From CBDAQA01 sp965198865 (lineage in GTDB: Bacteria > Planctomycetota > Phycisphaerae > Tepidisphaerales > Tepidisphaeraceae): a stretch of DNA of 64,000 nt. The notes under the pieces were generated by a model that was given only the letters and a program-made list of their open reading frames with translations, had not been told where the DNA came from and ran no database searches. Positions 1-8,381 of the stretch are shown piece after piece. The first letter of the stretch is position 1. Every line of letters begins with the position of its first letter. The stretch lies in the NCBI GenBank assembly GCA_965198865.1, contig CBDAQA010000025.1, forward strand, positions 682,001-746,000, in the 5' to 3' direction. Made by a program: the position numbers and the translations under genes.

Positions 1-2
1 TC

Positions 3-1511
3 CAGGAGTGCCTGTGCCTGACGACGGGCCGGTGGTTGGGCCTGCCGTTCGACGTCCAGCCCTGGCAGGTGGCGATCATCGGCAACATCCACGGCTGGCG
101 TCGGAAGTCCGACGGCACCCGCCGCTACCGCAAGGCGCTGATCACCACGGCCCGCAAGTCGAGTAAGAGCCACGTCGCCGCCGCCCTGGCCCTGTACCAC
201 CTGTTCGCGGAGGGCGAGGCCGACCCGTCCATCGTCGTCGCCGCCGGCTCCGCGGAGCAGGCCAGCATCATCCAGTCGATCGCGTCGAAGATGGTCGCCA
301 ACGAGCCGGAGCTGGCCGGCCGGTCCGAGACGATGGCCCGGGCGATCCGCCACCTGACCAACGGCGGGTCGATGCGGTTTATCAACAGCGCCGCAGGAAC
401 GAAGCACGGGACGAACGAGAGCATGGTCATCCTCGACGAGCTGCACGTCATCGACGACCCCGAGCTGGCCGACGTGCTCGAAACGTCGATGCGGTCGCGG
501 CAGTCGCCGCTGACGATCTACACGACGACGGCCGGCACCGATCCCGCCGCGCTGTGGGCCGAGGTGTTCGACTACGCGGACAAGGTCAGGTCAGGGGCGA
601 TCGACGACGCTGAGTTCCTGCCCTGCATGTGGCAGGCCGACGCCGAGGATGACATCACCAAGCCCGAGACGTGGCGGAAAGCCCAGCCCAACATGGGCGT
701 GAGCGTCAGCGAGGACGAGTACGCCAGGGATCTGCAGAAGGCCCTGAACACGCCGCGGTACCTGGGCACGTTCAAGCAGCTCTCCCTGAACATGCAGACC
801 GACTCCCACGCGGCGTGGATCGAGTACGAGAAGTGGCGGGCTTGCGCCGGCCCGGTCGAGCCCGCGGCCGGGGCCACCGCGTTTGCCGGGTGCGACCTCG
901 CCAGTACCCAGGACACCGCAGCGTTCGTGATGGCCTTCCCCGACGGCGACCGGATGCTGGTCAAGCCGTTCGTCTTCCTCCCCCAGGAGAATGCCAGCGG
1001 GCTATTCAAGCGAAGCAAGCGGGACAAGGCCCCGTACAAGCAGTGGGCGGACGCCGGCCACCTGATCCTCACTCCCGGCAACGTCATCGACTTCGACGCG
1101 ATCGCCGCCGTCATCATCGAGCAGGCCAAGCTGTACGACCTGAGGGAGGTCCAGATGGACCCCTACGCGGCGTCGTCGATCGCGGCCCAGCTCCAGGCGG
1201 CCGGCGTCACCGTCAACTACGTCCGGCAGGGGTGGAGCCTGTCGCAGGCGTGCAAGACGACCGAAGCCCTGATCCAGGCCGGGAAGCTCGTCCACCCCGA
1301 CAGCCCGGTGCTGAACTGGCAAATGAGCAACGCCGTCGTCCACACGGACCGATTGGAAAACATCTGGCTGGACAAGGCGAAGAGCACCCGCCGCATCGAT
1401 TCGGCCGTGGCGCTGACGATGGCGATCAACGCCGCGAAGTTCGGGGCCGGGGCCGCGGCCGGGCCGACGAACAACTACTACGAACGACACCCCCAGCTGA
1501 TCGTCCTCTGA
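3..1511 (+). CDS. terL: Phage terminase large subunit (5' end beyond window)
   Basis: ATPase-nuclease motor that cuts concatemeric phage DNA and pumps it into proheads. The frame is open to the window edge, so the true start lies upstream; a TTG at 36 is only an internal codon. After a PWQ motif near the start comes a degenerate Walker A (ARKSSKS), then a Walker B with catalytic glutamate (VILDELH). The C-terminal nuclease shows the spaced acidic residues in GCDLAS, QMDPYA and RIDSAVA. About 500 residues are visible, usual for the HK97/lambdoid TerL group. It is the first visible gene of a co-directional head module, 22 bp before the portal gene. The small subunit should lie just left of the window. 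Confidence 0.93.
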   Translation, partial: QECLCLTTGRWLGLPFDVQPWQVAIIGNIHGWRRKSDGTRRYRKALITTARKSSKSHVAAALALYHLFAEGEADPSIVVAAGSAEQASIIQSIASKMVANEPELAGRSETMARAIRHLTNGGSMRFINSAAGTKHGTNESMVILDELHVIDDPELADVLETSMRSRQSPLTIYTTTAGTDPAALWAEVFDYADKVRSGAIDDAEFLPCMWQADAEDDITKPETWRKAQPNMGVSVSEDEYARDLQKALNTPRYLGTFKQLSLNMQTDSHAAWIEYEKWRACAGPVEPAAGATAFAGCDLASTQDTAAFVMAFPDGDRMLVKPFVFLPQENASGLFKRSKRDKAPYKQWADAGHLILTPGNVIDFDAIAAVIIEQAKLYDLREVQMDPYAASSIAAQLQAAGVTVNYVRQGWSLSQACKTTEALIQAGKLVHPDSPVLNWQMSNAVVHTDRLENIWLDKAKSTRRIDSAVALTMAINAAKFGAGAAAGPTNNYYERHPQLIVL

Positions 1512-1533
1512 CGGTGGGGAGAGGGAGCACACG

Positions 1534-3099
1534 ATGGGCATTCTCGCACGACTCTTCGGCAGCCCGCAGACCGAGGCCCGCAGCGCCGCCACCAGCTGGT
1601 TGCCGTCCTACCTCGGGACCGGCATCGGCCACGGCTACAACGACACGGGGATGCACATCAACGAGCGGACGGCGCTGGCGGCGTCGTCCGTGTTCGCCTG
1701 CGTGAAGATTCTGGCCGAGGCCGTCGCCCAGCTCCCGATCCACGTCCACCAGCGAGGGGAGGGCGGCAAGGACTACCAGCACCCCGTCGCCACGCTGCTC
1801 GGGGCCGAGCCCAACGAGTACATGACGGCGGCCACGTTCCGCGAGGCCCTGCTGACCAACCTCTGCCTGTACGGCAACGCCTACGCCTACATCGACCGGG
1901 ACGAGTTCGGGGTGCCGATCGGGCTCTACCCGCTCCGGTCCGATCACACGCAGGCCGTCCGCGAGAACGGCGACCTGTACTACCTGACCCGGATGGGCGA
2001 CACGACCGCCACGCTGACGCAGGATCAGGTGCTACACGTCCTCGGGTTCTCGTTCGACGGCATCGTTGGGATCAGCCCCATCCAGCAGGCCAAGCAGAAC
2101 ATCGGCCTCTCGATCGCCATGGAGCGGTTCGCCGCCAAGCTGTTCAGCCAGGGTGGGAACGTCGGCGGCATCCTCAAGACGCCGCCGATGAACGACGACG
2201 CCATGAAGACGTTCGTGTCGTCGTGGCGGGCGTCGTACACCGGCGTGGACGCGGCGCTGAAGGTCGCCGTCCTGCCGGACGGGTACGACTTCAAGCAGAC
2301 GACCGTGGACCCGGACAAGGCCCAGCTGCGGGACGCCCGCATTCACCAGGTGCTGGAGGTCGCACGCATCTACCGCATCCCGCCGCACATGCTCGGCGTG
2401 CTGGACAAGGCCTCGTACGCCAGCATCGAGCAGCAGTCGATGGACTTCTACCAGATGGCCGTCCAGCCACTGGTGACCCGGTTCGAGCAGGAGTGCAACC
2501 GCAAGCTGTTGCTGGAGCGGGAGAAGCCGACGCTGGAGGTCCGCTTCAACATGGACGCCATGTTGCGGGCGGCGACCGGGGAGCGTTACGCCGCGTACGC
2601 GATCGCGATCACCAACGGGATCATGACCCGTGCCGAGTGCCGGGCCAAGGAGGGGCTGCCGTTCCTGCCCGGCTCGGACGTGCTGTTGCAGCCGCTGAAC
2701 ATGACGCCGGTCGGCACCCTGCCCACTCCCACGCCGGCCCCGTCGCCGAAGCCCGACCCGGTCGTCGCCCGATCCTTGGTCGAGGACGTCGCCCGCCGGT
2801 TTCTGGTCAAAGAGTCGAAGGCGCTGGGGCGCGCCCTCAAGAAGCACAAGGACGACCCTGACGGCCTGCGGTCCTGGTCGACCGAGTTCTACGGCGGCCA
2901 CCGGGACCACATCGCCAAGGTGCTCGCCTCCCCGCTGCGGGCGGCCGGCGTCGATGCGGACCCGGCCGCGGTCGCCACCAGGCACGTCGAGGAGTCAACC
3001 CGCCGGCTCGGGGCCGGCATCACGCCCGAGGAGCTGGAGGAGTGGCCCGACGTCCGGGCCGCCGAGATCACCGACGAGCTGCTGAACACCAAGGAGTGA
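1534..3099 (+). CDS. Phage portal protein, HK97 family
   Basis: Dodecameric ring at the capsid vertex through which DNA enters and to which the tail attaches. The 521-residue protein has the HK97-portal layout: an N-terminal RTALAASSVFACVKILAEAV helix, the LYGNAYAYIDRD motif, VLHVLGFSFDGIVGISPI, and a C-terminal QPLVTRFEQE clip and crown region. A Pro-rich stretch (about residues 395-410) links to a C-terminal extension of about 110 residues. The start is an ATG preceded by a purine-rich GGGGAGAGGGAG site. The protease gene follows 3 bp after the stop, so the two are surely co-translated. Confidence 0.95.
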   Translation: MGILARLFGSPQTEARSAATSWLPSYLGTGIGHGYNDTGMHINERTALAASSVFACVKILAEAVAQLPIHVHQRGEGGKDYQHPVATLLGAEPNEYMTAATFREALLTNLCLYGNAYAYIDRDEFGVPIGLYPLRSDHTQAVRENGDLYYLTRMGDTTATLTQDQVLHVLGFSFDGIVGISPIQQAKQNIGLSIAMERFAAKLFSQGGNVGGILKTPPMNDDAMKTFVSSWRASYTGVDAALKVAVLPDGYDFKQTTVDPDKAQLRDARIHQVLEVARIYRIPPHMLGVLDKASYASIEQQSMDFYQMAVQPLVTRFEQECNRKLLLEREKPTLEVRFNMDAMLRAATGERYAAYAIAITNGIMTRAECRAKEGLPFLPGSDVLLQPLNMTPVGTLPTPTPAPSPKPDPVVARSLVEDVARRFLVKESKALGRALKKHKDDPDGLRSWSTEFYGGHRDHIAKVLASPLRAAGVDADPAAVATRHVEESTRRLGAGITPEELEEWPDVRAAEITDELLNTKE

Positions 3100-3102
3100 G
3101 CC

Positions 3103-3717
3103 ATGGACCAGAAGAACATCGACGAGCTGTACCCGATCGCCGACGGGCTGGAGATTCGGTTTGAGCCGGCGGCCGGCGAGGCTCCCAACCGGCTGGTCGG
3201 CTACGCCGCCCGGTTCAACAGCCTCAGCGCCGACCTGGGCGGGTTCAAGGAGCGCCTGCTGCCCGGCGCGTTCCGGGACTCGATCACCGGCGGGTCCGAC
3301 ATCCGGGCGCTGGTCGGCCACGACCCGGCCATGCTCCTGGGCCGGACGTCGAACAAGACGCTGCGGGTCGCCGAGGACGAGCAGGGGCTGCGGGTCGAGA
3401 TCGACTTGCCCGCCACCAGCTATGCGGCCGACATCCGCGAGCTGGTCGGCCGGGGCGACATCAAGGGCATGTCGTTCGGGTTCCGCGTCCGTGACGGTGG
3501 CCAGAAGTTCACCACCGAGGGCGGGACCAAGGTCCGGGAGCTGAGCAACGTGAACCTGCACGAGGTCAGCGTCGTCGCCAACCCGGCGTACGCCGCGACC
3601 TCCGTCCAGCTGCGCGTCGACCCGGCCGTCGTCGCCCAGGCCCGGCACGCGGGCGAGACGCCGGAACTGGCCAAGCGCCGCCAGGTTCTTCGCCGCCACG
3701 CAGCGGAAATTTCATGA
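3103..3717 (+). CDS. Prohead maturation protease, HK97 (S78) family
   Basis: Serine protease that removes the scaffolding delta domain of the capsid protein during head maturation. The 204-residue sequence has the signature of the family: GYAARFNSLS near the start, the histidine in LVGHDPAMLLGRT, and a serine region around DIKGMSFGFRV followed by LHEVSVVANPAYAATSV. It starts at an ATG with an AAGGAG ribosome-binding site that overlaps the end of the portal gene. It lies between portal and capsid genes, the usual order in HK97-like phages. Confidence 0.93.
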   Translation: MDQKNIDELYPIADGLEIRFEPAAGEAPNRLVGYAARFNSLSADLGGFKERLLPGAFRDSITGGSDIRALVGHDPAMLLGRTSNKTLRVAEDEQGLRVEIDLPATSYAADIRELVGRGDIKGMSFGFRVRDGGQKFTTEGGTKVRELSNVNLHEVSVVANPAYAATSVQLRVDPAVVAQARHAGETPELAKRRQVLRRHAAEIS

Positions 3718-3871
3718 TGGCGAATCATCACCCCGATGTGTCGTAACACACGACATCAGGGCAATGGGTTCGGCAGCGGAGCCGTAGCTGACCACCGACG
3801 TGTCGCCCGTCATCGCCCCGCCCGTGCGGGCCGGGGGGAAGTCCAGTTAGTCCGACAACGAAGGCAACACC
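3718..3871 (+). promoter_or_regulatory. Structured leader upstream of the capsid gene
   Basis: This 154-bp gap is the longest within the head module. It contains a hairpin with TGTCGT/ACGACA arms (3737-3753) and a GC-rich hairpin with GCCCG/CGGGC arms near 3826-3837, about 35 bp before the capsid start. No convincing promoter hexamers were found. The capsid gene is normally the most strongly expressed late gene, so a leader or processing site is plausible, but this is inference. Confidence 0.3.
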
Positions 3872-5083
3872 ATGTGGCAGAAGATCAAAGAACTTCGTGA
3901 GCAGCGTGGCCAGGCCCTGGCCGACATGAAGGGCATCCTGAACAAGGCCGAGACCGAGAAGCGTGAGCTGACGGCAGAGGAGTCGGGCAAGTTCGACGAG
4001 CTGAACACCCAGGCCGAGGCCCGCAAGGCCGACATCGACCGCTACGAGCGGGCCAAGGCCCTGGAGGCCGAGCTGGGCAACAAGCCCCCCGAGCAGCGGG
4101 CCGGCCGGGACGACGTCAATACCCCCGAGCAGAAGGCCGACCAGCAGACCAAGGAGCAGCGTGCCCAGTTCGACCGCTACCTGCGGACGGGCGTCCTCCC
4201 GACCGGCGAGACCCGTGCCCTGACCGTCAGCGGCACGGGCGTGGTCGGCGACCGGCCGGTGTACGACCAGCTAGTCGTGGCGCTCAAGTCGTACGCGGGC
4301 GTCCGCGAGGCCGGGGCCACGATCCTCCCGACCAGCGACGGCAACGACCTGACCGTGGCCAAGGCGGACGACACGAGCAACACGGGCCAGATCGTCGGCG
4401 AGGCCACCCAGGACGACACGGAGGTCGACCCGAGCCTCGGCAGCGTCACGCTCAAGGCGTACAAGTTCGACAGCAAGTGGATCAAGGTGAGCCTGGAGAT
4501 GCTCCAGGACACGGCGTACCCGCTGGAGTCGTACATCTTCAACATCGCCGGGGAGCGGATCGGGCGGGCGATGAACACCTACACCACGGTCGGCACCGGC
4601 GTGGCCCAGCCGGCCGGGTTCCTCACCGCCGGCACGCTCGGCAAGACGACGGCGAGCGCCGCCGGCTTCGCGTACGAGGAGCTGCTGGACCTGATCCACA
4701 GCATCGACGCCGGGTACCGGAACAGCCCCAACTTCCGGCTGGCCTTCCACGACACGACCCTGGCAGCGATCCGCAAGCTCAAGGACGGCAGCGGCCGGTA
4801 CATCTTCGACGCCGGCACCCCCGGCGCGCCCTCGTCGGTCCTCAGCTACCGGTACGTCGTCGACAACGACATGCCGACGCTGGCCAACGGGGCGAACGCG
4901 AAGGTGATCGCGGCCGGCGACTTCGGCCGCTACTTCGTGCGTGACGTGACCGGCGTCACGGTCATCCGTGCCACCGAGCTGTTCGCCGCGGCCGGCCTGA
5001 TCGGCTACCGCGTGTTCAGCCGGCACGACGCGAACCTGACCGACGCGAACGCCATCAAGTACCTCAAGCTGGCCGCGTCCTAA
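3872..5083 (+). CDS. Major capsid protein, HK97 fold
   Basis: Forms the icosahedral shell. Of 403 residues, roughly the first 105 form a charged coiled coil rich in Glu, Lys and Ala (KIKELREQRGQALADMKG onward) that matches the delta/scaffolding domain cut off by the upstream protease. The rest has HK97-fold signatures: an E-loop-like segment with VGEATQDDTEVDPSLGSV, then KWIKVSLEMLQDT, and late IAAGDFGRYFVRDVTGVTV and YRVFSRHDANLT, typical of the A-domain and C-terminus. The start is the first ATG after the structured leader. A terminator-like hairpin follows, as often after highly expressed capsid genes. Confidence 0.94.
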   Translation: MWQKIKELREQRGQALADMKGILNKAETEKRELTAEESGKFDELNTQAEARKADIDRYERAKALEAELGNKPPEQRAGRDDVNTPEQKADQQTKEQRAQFDRYLRTGVLPTGETRALTVSGTGVVGDRPVYDQLVVALKSYAGVREAGATILPTSDGNDLTVAKADDTSNTGQIVGEATQDDTEVDPSLGSVTLKAYKFDSKWIKVSLEMLQDTAYPLESYIFNIAGERIGRAMNTYTTVGTGVAQPAGFLTAGTLGKTTASAAGFAYEELLDLIHSIDAGYRNSPNFRLAFHDTTLAAIRKLKDGSGRYIFDAGTPGAPSSVLSYRYVVDNDMPTLANGANAKVIAAGDFGRYFVRDVTGVTVIRATELFAAAGLIGYRVFSRHDANLTDANAIKYLKLAAS

Positions 5084-5122
5084 TCGGTGCATTGAACGGC
5101 GGTTGTGGGGCCGCCACTCGGG

Positions 5123-5155
5123 GCCGGCCGGCGGAAACGTCGGCCGGCTCTTTCA
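5123..5155 (+). terminator. Hairpin after the capsid gene
   Basis: An 8-bp perfect stem (GCCGGCCG at 5123-5130 with CGGCCGGC at 5141-5148), a 10-nt loop and a short TCTTTC tail. It lies 40 bp after the capsid stop and 30 bp before the next start. The weak T tract suggests partial termination or mRNA 3'-end stabilisation rather than a full stop, since the tail genes continue on the same strand. Confidence 0.5.
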
Positions 5156-5184
5156 TCCTTCCACCCGTCCACGGAGTACAGCCC

Positions 5185-5478
5185 ATGCTGATCAAGTTCA
5201 TCCACTGCCTCGCCACCGCTACCGACCCCCGCAACCCCGGCGACGTGGTCGAGGTCGACGACGCCGAGGCCGGCCGGCTGATCGCCGCCGGCATCGCCGA
5301 GGCCAAGCAGCCCAAGACCGCCACGGGCCGCAAGGGGGCCAGGGCCACCGAGACGGCGACGACGGCCGACCCGGTGGTCGAGACGGCGACCGTGCCCGCG
5401 GCGGCCAGCGAGGTGGCGATCACGATCAACCCGGTGGTCGAGACCGCGACCGCGACCGCGGCGAAGCCGACCACCTGA
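5185..5478 (+). CDS. Small phage head-region protein, Ala/Thr-rich tail
   Basis: A 97-residue protein of unknown function between the capsid and connector genes. The frame is open further upstream, but the ATG at 5185 has an ACGGAG site 9 bases before it and lies beyond the hairpin after the capsid gene, so this start was chosen. The first 45 residues (LIKFIHCLATATDPRNPGDV...DAEAGRLIAAGIAE) look folded and resemble the short phage domain in which a beta hairpin is followed by an A-x-x-LI-x-x-G-x-A helix. The rest is a low-complexity Ala/Thr/Val tail containing the repeated motif ADPVVETAT / INPVVETAT. Possibly a capsid decoration or head-fibre protein; not identified. Confidence 0.65.
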   Translation: MLIKFIHCLATATDPRNPGDVVEVDDAEAGRLIAAGIAEAKQPKTATGRKGARATETATTADPVVETATVPAAASEVAITINPVVETATATAAKPTT

Positions 5479-5492
5479 GGGGGGATTGACCG

Positions 5493-6074
5493 ATGGGGCT
5501 GACCGTCACCGACATCACCACGCCGCTGCTGTTCAGCGACGACCTGATCGCCCACCTTCGGCTCGACCCGACGGACGACCGGTGCGTGCTGGACCAGCTC
5601 GACGCGCTCGCCCAGGCGGCGGTCGAGTACGTGGAGAACGAGACGCGGACGTGCATCACGCCCACGCCGTACCGGTTGACCCTCGACGGGTTCCCACACG
5701 GCCCGGCGCTGACGCTGCCCCGGCCGCCCCTGCGGTCGGTCGGGGGCATCAGCTACGTCGGCGTGGACGGCACCACGGCGATGGTCGACCCGACCCTGTA
5801 CGCGGTCGACACGTCCGGCCGGCCGGGCCGGGCCGTCCTCAAGTTGGGCCAACGGTGGCCGGAGACGAACCGCAGCGCCGGGTGCGTGCAGGTCGAGTTT
5901 ACCGCCGGCTACTGCAACGCCGCCGACATGCCGCGGTCCCTGCGGCTCGCCTGCCTGATGCTCGCCGGCCACTGGTACGAGCACCGCGAGGCCGCGATGG
6001 ACCGCCGCATCGACGAGGTGCCGATGGCCGTCTCGAACATCCTCGCCCAGTACCGCACACAGGAGGCTTGGTGA
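5493..6074 (+). CDS. Phage head-tail connector (gp6/phiE125 gp8-like)
   Basis: Adaptor protein that docks on the portal after packaging. The 193 residues begin with LRLDPTDDRCVLDQLDALAQAAVEYVENETR, the helical start typical of the gp6-like connector family, followed by a beta-rich middle (LPRPPLRSVGGISYVG, VEFTAGYC) and a final helix, SLRLACLMLAGHWYEHREA. That order (helix, beta insert, LMLxxHWYxxRE) is characteristic of the family. A GAGGGGGGA site precedes the ATG. The stop overlaps the start of the next small gene (TGATG). Confidence 0.85.
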   Translation: MGLTVTDITTPLLFSDDLIAHLRLDPTDDRCVLDQLDALAQAAVEYVENETRTCITPTPYRLTLDGFPHGPALTLPRPPLRSVGGISYVGVDGTTAMVDPTLYAVDTSGRPGRAVLKLGQRWPETNRSAGCVQVEFTAGYCNAADMPRSLRLACLMLAGHWYEHREAAMDRRIDEVPMAVSNILAQYRTQEAW

Positions 6075-6286
6075 TGCCCCAGGTCACCGAACATCTGACC
6101 GCCCGTGTCGAAGTGCAGCACACCCGGACGTGGTCCGCCTTCGTTTGGGCCGGCCGGCTGCTGGAGCTGTTCGGCGTCGAGCTGTCGTACGGCGTCGTCT
6201 GCTGGTTCGCCCGCCGTTCCCTGCAGATGCGGGTCGACGGCGGGACGTGGCAGTGGGTCGACGTCCGCCCACGCGAGGGGGAGTGA
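6074..6286 (+). CDS. Small phage protein between connector genes
   Basis: A 70-residue reading frame whose ATG overlaps the connector stop and whose TGA overlaps the ATG of the next gene. Both junctions are translational couplings, which argues strongly that it is real. The sequence is basic and aromatic: TARVEVQHTRTWSAF, a hydrophobic LLELFGVELSYGVVCWFA, then MRVDGGTWQWVDV. No family is recognised. Its position suggests an accessory head-tail joining factor. Confidence 0.6.
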   Translation: MPQVTEHLTARVEVQHTRTWSAFVWAGRLLELFGVELSYGVVCWFARRSLQMRVDGGTWQWVDVRPREGE

Positions 6287-6612
6287 TGATCCGATCCGGG
6301 GAGCTACGCCACCGCGTGCAGATCGTGCGGCGGAACACGGCGACCACGAACGAGCTGGGGGAGACGATCCCCGCCGATCAGGTGCTTGGCACCGCCTGGG
6401 CCAAGGTGAGCCCGACCAAGGCGACCGAGGCCGTGGTCAACGCGGAGAACACGCTGACGGTCACCCACGACGTGGTGATGCGGTTCACGCCGCTGGTCGA
6501 CCACACGACGACCCTGGTGTTCCAGGGCCGGCGGCTGGACGTCGTCAGCGTCACAGACCTCGACGAGCGGCACCTGGAACTCGCGATCACCTGCATGGAA
6601 CGGAGGGCCTGA
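6286..6612 (+). CDS. Phage head closure protein (SPP1 gp16-like)
   Basis: Stopper protein that seals the connector and receives the tail. The 108 residues start MIRSGELRHRVQIVRR and show the family pattern: a Gly-x-Leu-Arg-x-Arg-Val beta strand, then WAKVSPTKATE, then VMRFTPLVDHTTTLVFQGRRLDVVSV and a closing LELAITCMERR strand. The start is fixed by the ATGATG overlap with the preceding stop. Confidence 0.85.
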   Translation: MIRSGELRHRVQIVRRNTATTNELGETIPADQVLGTAWAKVSPTKATEAVVNAENTLTVTHDVVMRFTPLVDHTTTLVFQGRRLDVVSVTDLDERHLELAITCMERRA

Positions 6613-6614
6613 AC

Positions 6615-7058
6615 GTGGCACGACTCGGCGCACGACTCAAGGGCGACGACCAGCTGATGGCGCTGCTGACGCAGCTGCCCGGCCGGGTTGCGTCCAAGGT
6701 CAACCGGGCCGCGGTCACGAAGGCCACGACGCCGATCCTGAACGCCGTGAAGGGCCGGGTGCCGGTCGCGTCGGGCCTGCTCCGCAAGTCGATGGTCAAG
6801 AAGGTGACCAACCGCAAGACGAAGGCGAAGGGCATCATCGGGGCCAGCTCCAAGGTGACCGGCCCGAACGGTGAGCAGCCGTTCCGCTACGATCACCTCG
6901 TCGAGTTCGGGCACGTCGCCCCAGACGGCACGGTCGTGCCGCCGAACCCGTTCATGCGGGAGGGGTGGGAGCAGTCCGAGGCCACGGCCCGCACGATGTA
7001 CGCCGCCGCCATGGCCGACGGCATCGAGGCCGAAGCACGCAAGCTCGGGGGTGGATGA
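6615..7058 (+). CDS. Phage tail-joining protein, HK97 gp10-like
   Basis: 147-residue protein of the HK97-gp10 family, which joins tail to head. It begins at GTG (6615) with a CGGAGGG site 8 bases upstream. Typical features: LPGRVASKVNRAAVTKATTP, then GLLRKSMVKKVTNRKTKAKG (basic) and the invariant YDHLVEFGH...NPFMREGWE segment. The C-terminal helix (TARTMYAAAMADGIEAEAR) closes the domain. The stop overlaps the start of the next gene. Confidence 0.85.
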   Translation: MARLGARLKGDDQLMALLTQLPGRVASKVNRAAVTKATTPILNAVKGRVPVASGLLRKSMVKKVTNRKTKAKGIIGASSKVTGPNGEQPFRYDHLVEFGHVAPDGTVVPPNPFMREGWEQSEATARTMYAAAMADGIEAEARKLGGG

Positions 7059-7504
7059 TGCCGACCCCTACCACAGTCGAGGGTGCCCTGATCGCGGCGC
7101 TGCTGTCCGACGCCGGCTCGCCCAGCGTGCAGTCGATCGTCGTCGACCGCGTCCGACCGTTCACCGACGCCCTGGCGGTGCCGACCCCAAGGCTGACGTA
7201 CCAGCGTTGGGGGACGGAACTCAGTGTCGACGACGGCGGGTTCACGAACGACGGCCCCACGGGGCATGAGGTCGCCCGGTTCCAGGTGGACGCCTGGGCC
7301 GACGACCTGATGACCGCCATGACGCTGGCCCGCGCCGTCAAGCGCCGGCTGAACGGCTACGCGGACGACGACGGCCCGGTGCCGATCCGATGCGTCCGCG
7401 TCGTCGACATGAAACAGCAGCCCGCCGCCATCGAGGCCGGCCGGGAGAAGGCCCCGCAGCGGGTCACGTTGGACGTCCGAGTTTCTTATCTGGAGACCGC
7501 ATGA
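7055..7504 (+). CDS. Tail completion/terminator protein (DUF3168-like)
   Basis: 149 residues with the order of a tail terminator: an N-terminal EGALIAALLSDAG helix, YQRWGTELSVDDGG, HEVARFQVDAWADDLMTAMTLARAVKRRL (a strand followed by the long helix typical of DUF3168), and a final VTLDVRVSYLE strand. Tail terminators cap the tail tube and set its end. It overlaps both neighbours by 4 bases (ATGA type). Two ATG codons are available (7055 and 7058). Confidence 0.75.
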   Translation: MMPTPTTVEGALIAALLSDAGSPSVQSIVVDRVRPFTDALAVPTPRLTYQRWGTELSVDDGGFTNDGPTGHEVARFQVDAWADDLMTAMTLARAVKRRLNGYADDDGPVPIRCVRVVDMKQQPAAIEAGREKAPQRVTLDVRVSYLETA

Positions 7505-7947
7505 GCACCACCGCATCCACGACCGTCAAGGCCTACGGGTCGACCATCGGCTACGCCACGATCACCGCCGGCACGGCGGGCACCTACACCAAGGTGGCCC
7601 AGACGTACGACATCGCCAGCCCCAAGGAGGAGAGCGGCGACATCAACGTCACGAACAACGACAGCCCGAACAACCGCAAGGAGTACGTCGGCGGGATGGT
7701 CGAGCCGGGCACGGTCGACTTCAACGTCAAGTTCTTCGCGTCGGGCCACATCGCCCTGTTCCAGATGAACGGCGACGGCATCACCCGGTCGTGGCAGGAG
7801 ACGTTCAAGGACGGGACCACCTGCACGTTCCCGGGCTACGTGAAGACCTCGGGCGTCACCGGCAAGACCGAGGACGGCGTGCTGGAAGGTGAGATCAGCC
7901 TGAAGGTGACGGGGCCGGTCGTCTGGGCTGCCGGCAGCCCCGGCTGA
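7501..7947 (+). CDS. Major tail tube protein
   Basis: 148-residue tail-tube subunit. It starts at the ATG overlapping the previous stop. The sequence is beta-rich with the usual elements: KVAQTYDIASPKEESGDINVTNND, then GGMVEPGTVDFNVKFF, a WQETFKDGTTCTFPGYV strand and EISLKVTGPVVW. Similar SxxNDSP...K.ydxGmxDpG motifs mark siphophage major tail proteins. It lies immediately before the tail-assembly chaperone genes, the expected place. Confidence 0.85.
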   Translation: MSTTASTTVKAYGSTIGYATITAGTAGTYTKVAQTYDIASPKEESGDINVTNNDSPNNRKEYVGGMVEPGTVDFNVKFFASGHIALFQMNGDGITRSWQETFKDGTTCTFPGYVKTSGVTGKTEDGVLEGEISLKVTGPVVWAAGSPG

Positions 7948-7998
7948 TGAACAGTCATGACGTGACCAAGCCCACGACCTGATCACTTCGGAGACACC

Positions 7999-8361
7999 AT
8001 GCCCGACACTATCCCGACGCTGACGCCGTTCACCCGCGACGTGTTCATCAACTTCAAGCCCCGCACCCGCACGGTGGAGCTGGCCGACTACGGCCTGACC
8101 GCCACCATCCGCGAGCTGCGGGCCAGCGAGTCGATCGAGTTCGAGAAGCTGCAGAAGCAGAACCCGGAGCAGGCGTCGCTGTACCTCGTGCGGACGGCGC
8201 TCGTGGCCGAGGACGGCACCCAGCTGGTCGAGGACAGCGAGAAGCTGGACCACCTGCCGTTCCCCGTCCTGCAGAAGCTCGTCGGCGAGGTCGTCGCCCT
8301 GTCTTTTCCTCAGCCGGCCGTCACGACGAAGCAGGCGTCATCGACTCCCGCCGGCGACTGA
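7999..8361 (+). CDS. Tail assembly chaperone, upstream (G-like) part
   Basis: 120-residue acidic, helix-rich protein between the tail tube and tape measure genes, the fixed position of the lambda G/GT chaperones. It starts with ATG after a CGGAGA site. A short beta start (VELADYGLTATIREL) is followed by helices (ESIEFEKLQKQNPEQASLYLVRTALV). Near its end it runs over a TTTT run at 8304-8307, after which the -1 frame stays open into the next coding segment. A longer frameshift product ending at 8687 is therefore likely. Confidence 0.72.
   Translation: MPDTIPTLTPFTRDVFINFKPRTRTVELADYGLTATIRELRASESIEFEKLQKQNPEQASLYLVRTALVAEDGTQLVEDSEKLDHLPFPVLQKLVGEVVALSFPQPAVTTKQASSTPAGD
8301..8310 (+). other. 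Candidate -1 ribosomal frameshift site
   Basis: The local sequence is GTCTTTTCCT, read as CTG-TCT-TTT-CCT in the upstream chaperone frame. A one-base slip on the four T residues moves ribosomes into the frame of 8382-8687, which has no stop between the T run and 8687. It is not a textbook X-XXY-YYZ heptamer, because the A-site codon CCT would re-pair poorly. The exact slip is therefore uncertain. Confidence 0.4.
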
Positions 8362-8381
8362 GGAACGACCGGCGGCGGCGG

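Noticed and set aside
671..1705. Long ORF in another frame over the terminase gene
   Set aside because: Arg/Gly/Pro-rich shadow of terL, typical of GC-rich DNA; no independent motifs.
5123..5155. Riboswitch between capsid and the next phage gene
   Set aside because: Simple hairpin; no conserved riboswitch core.
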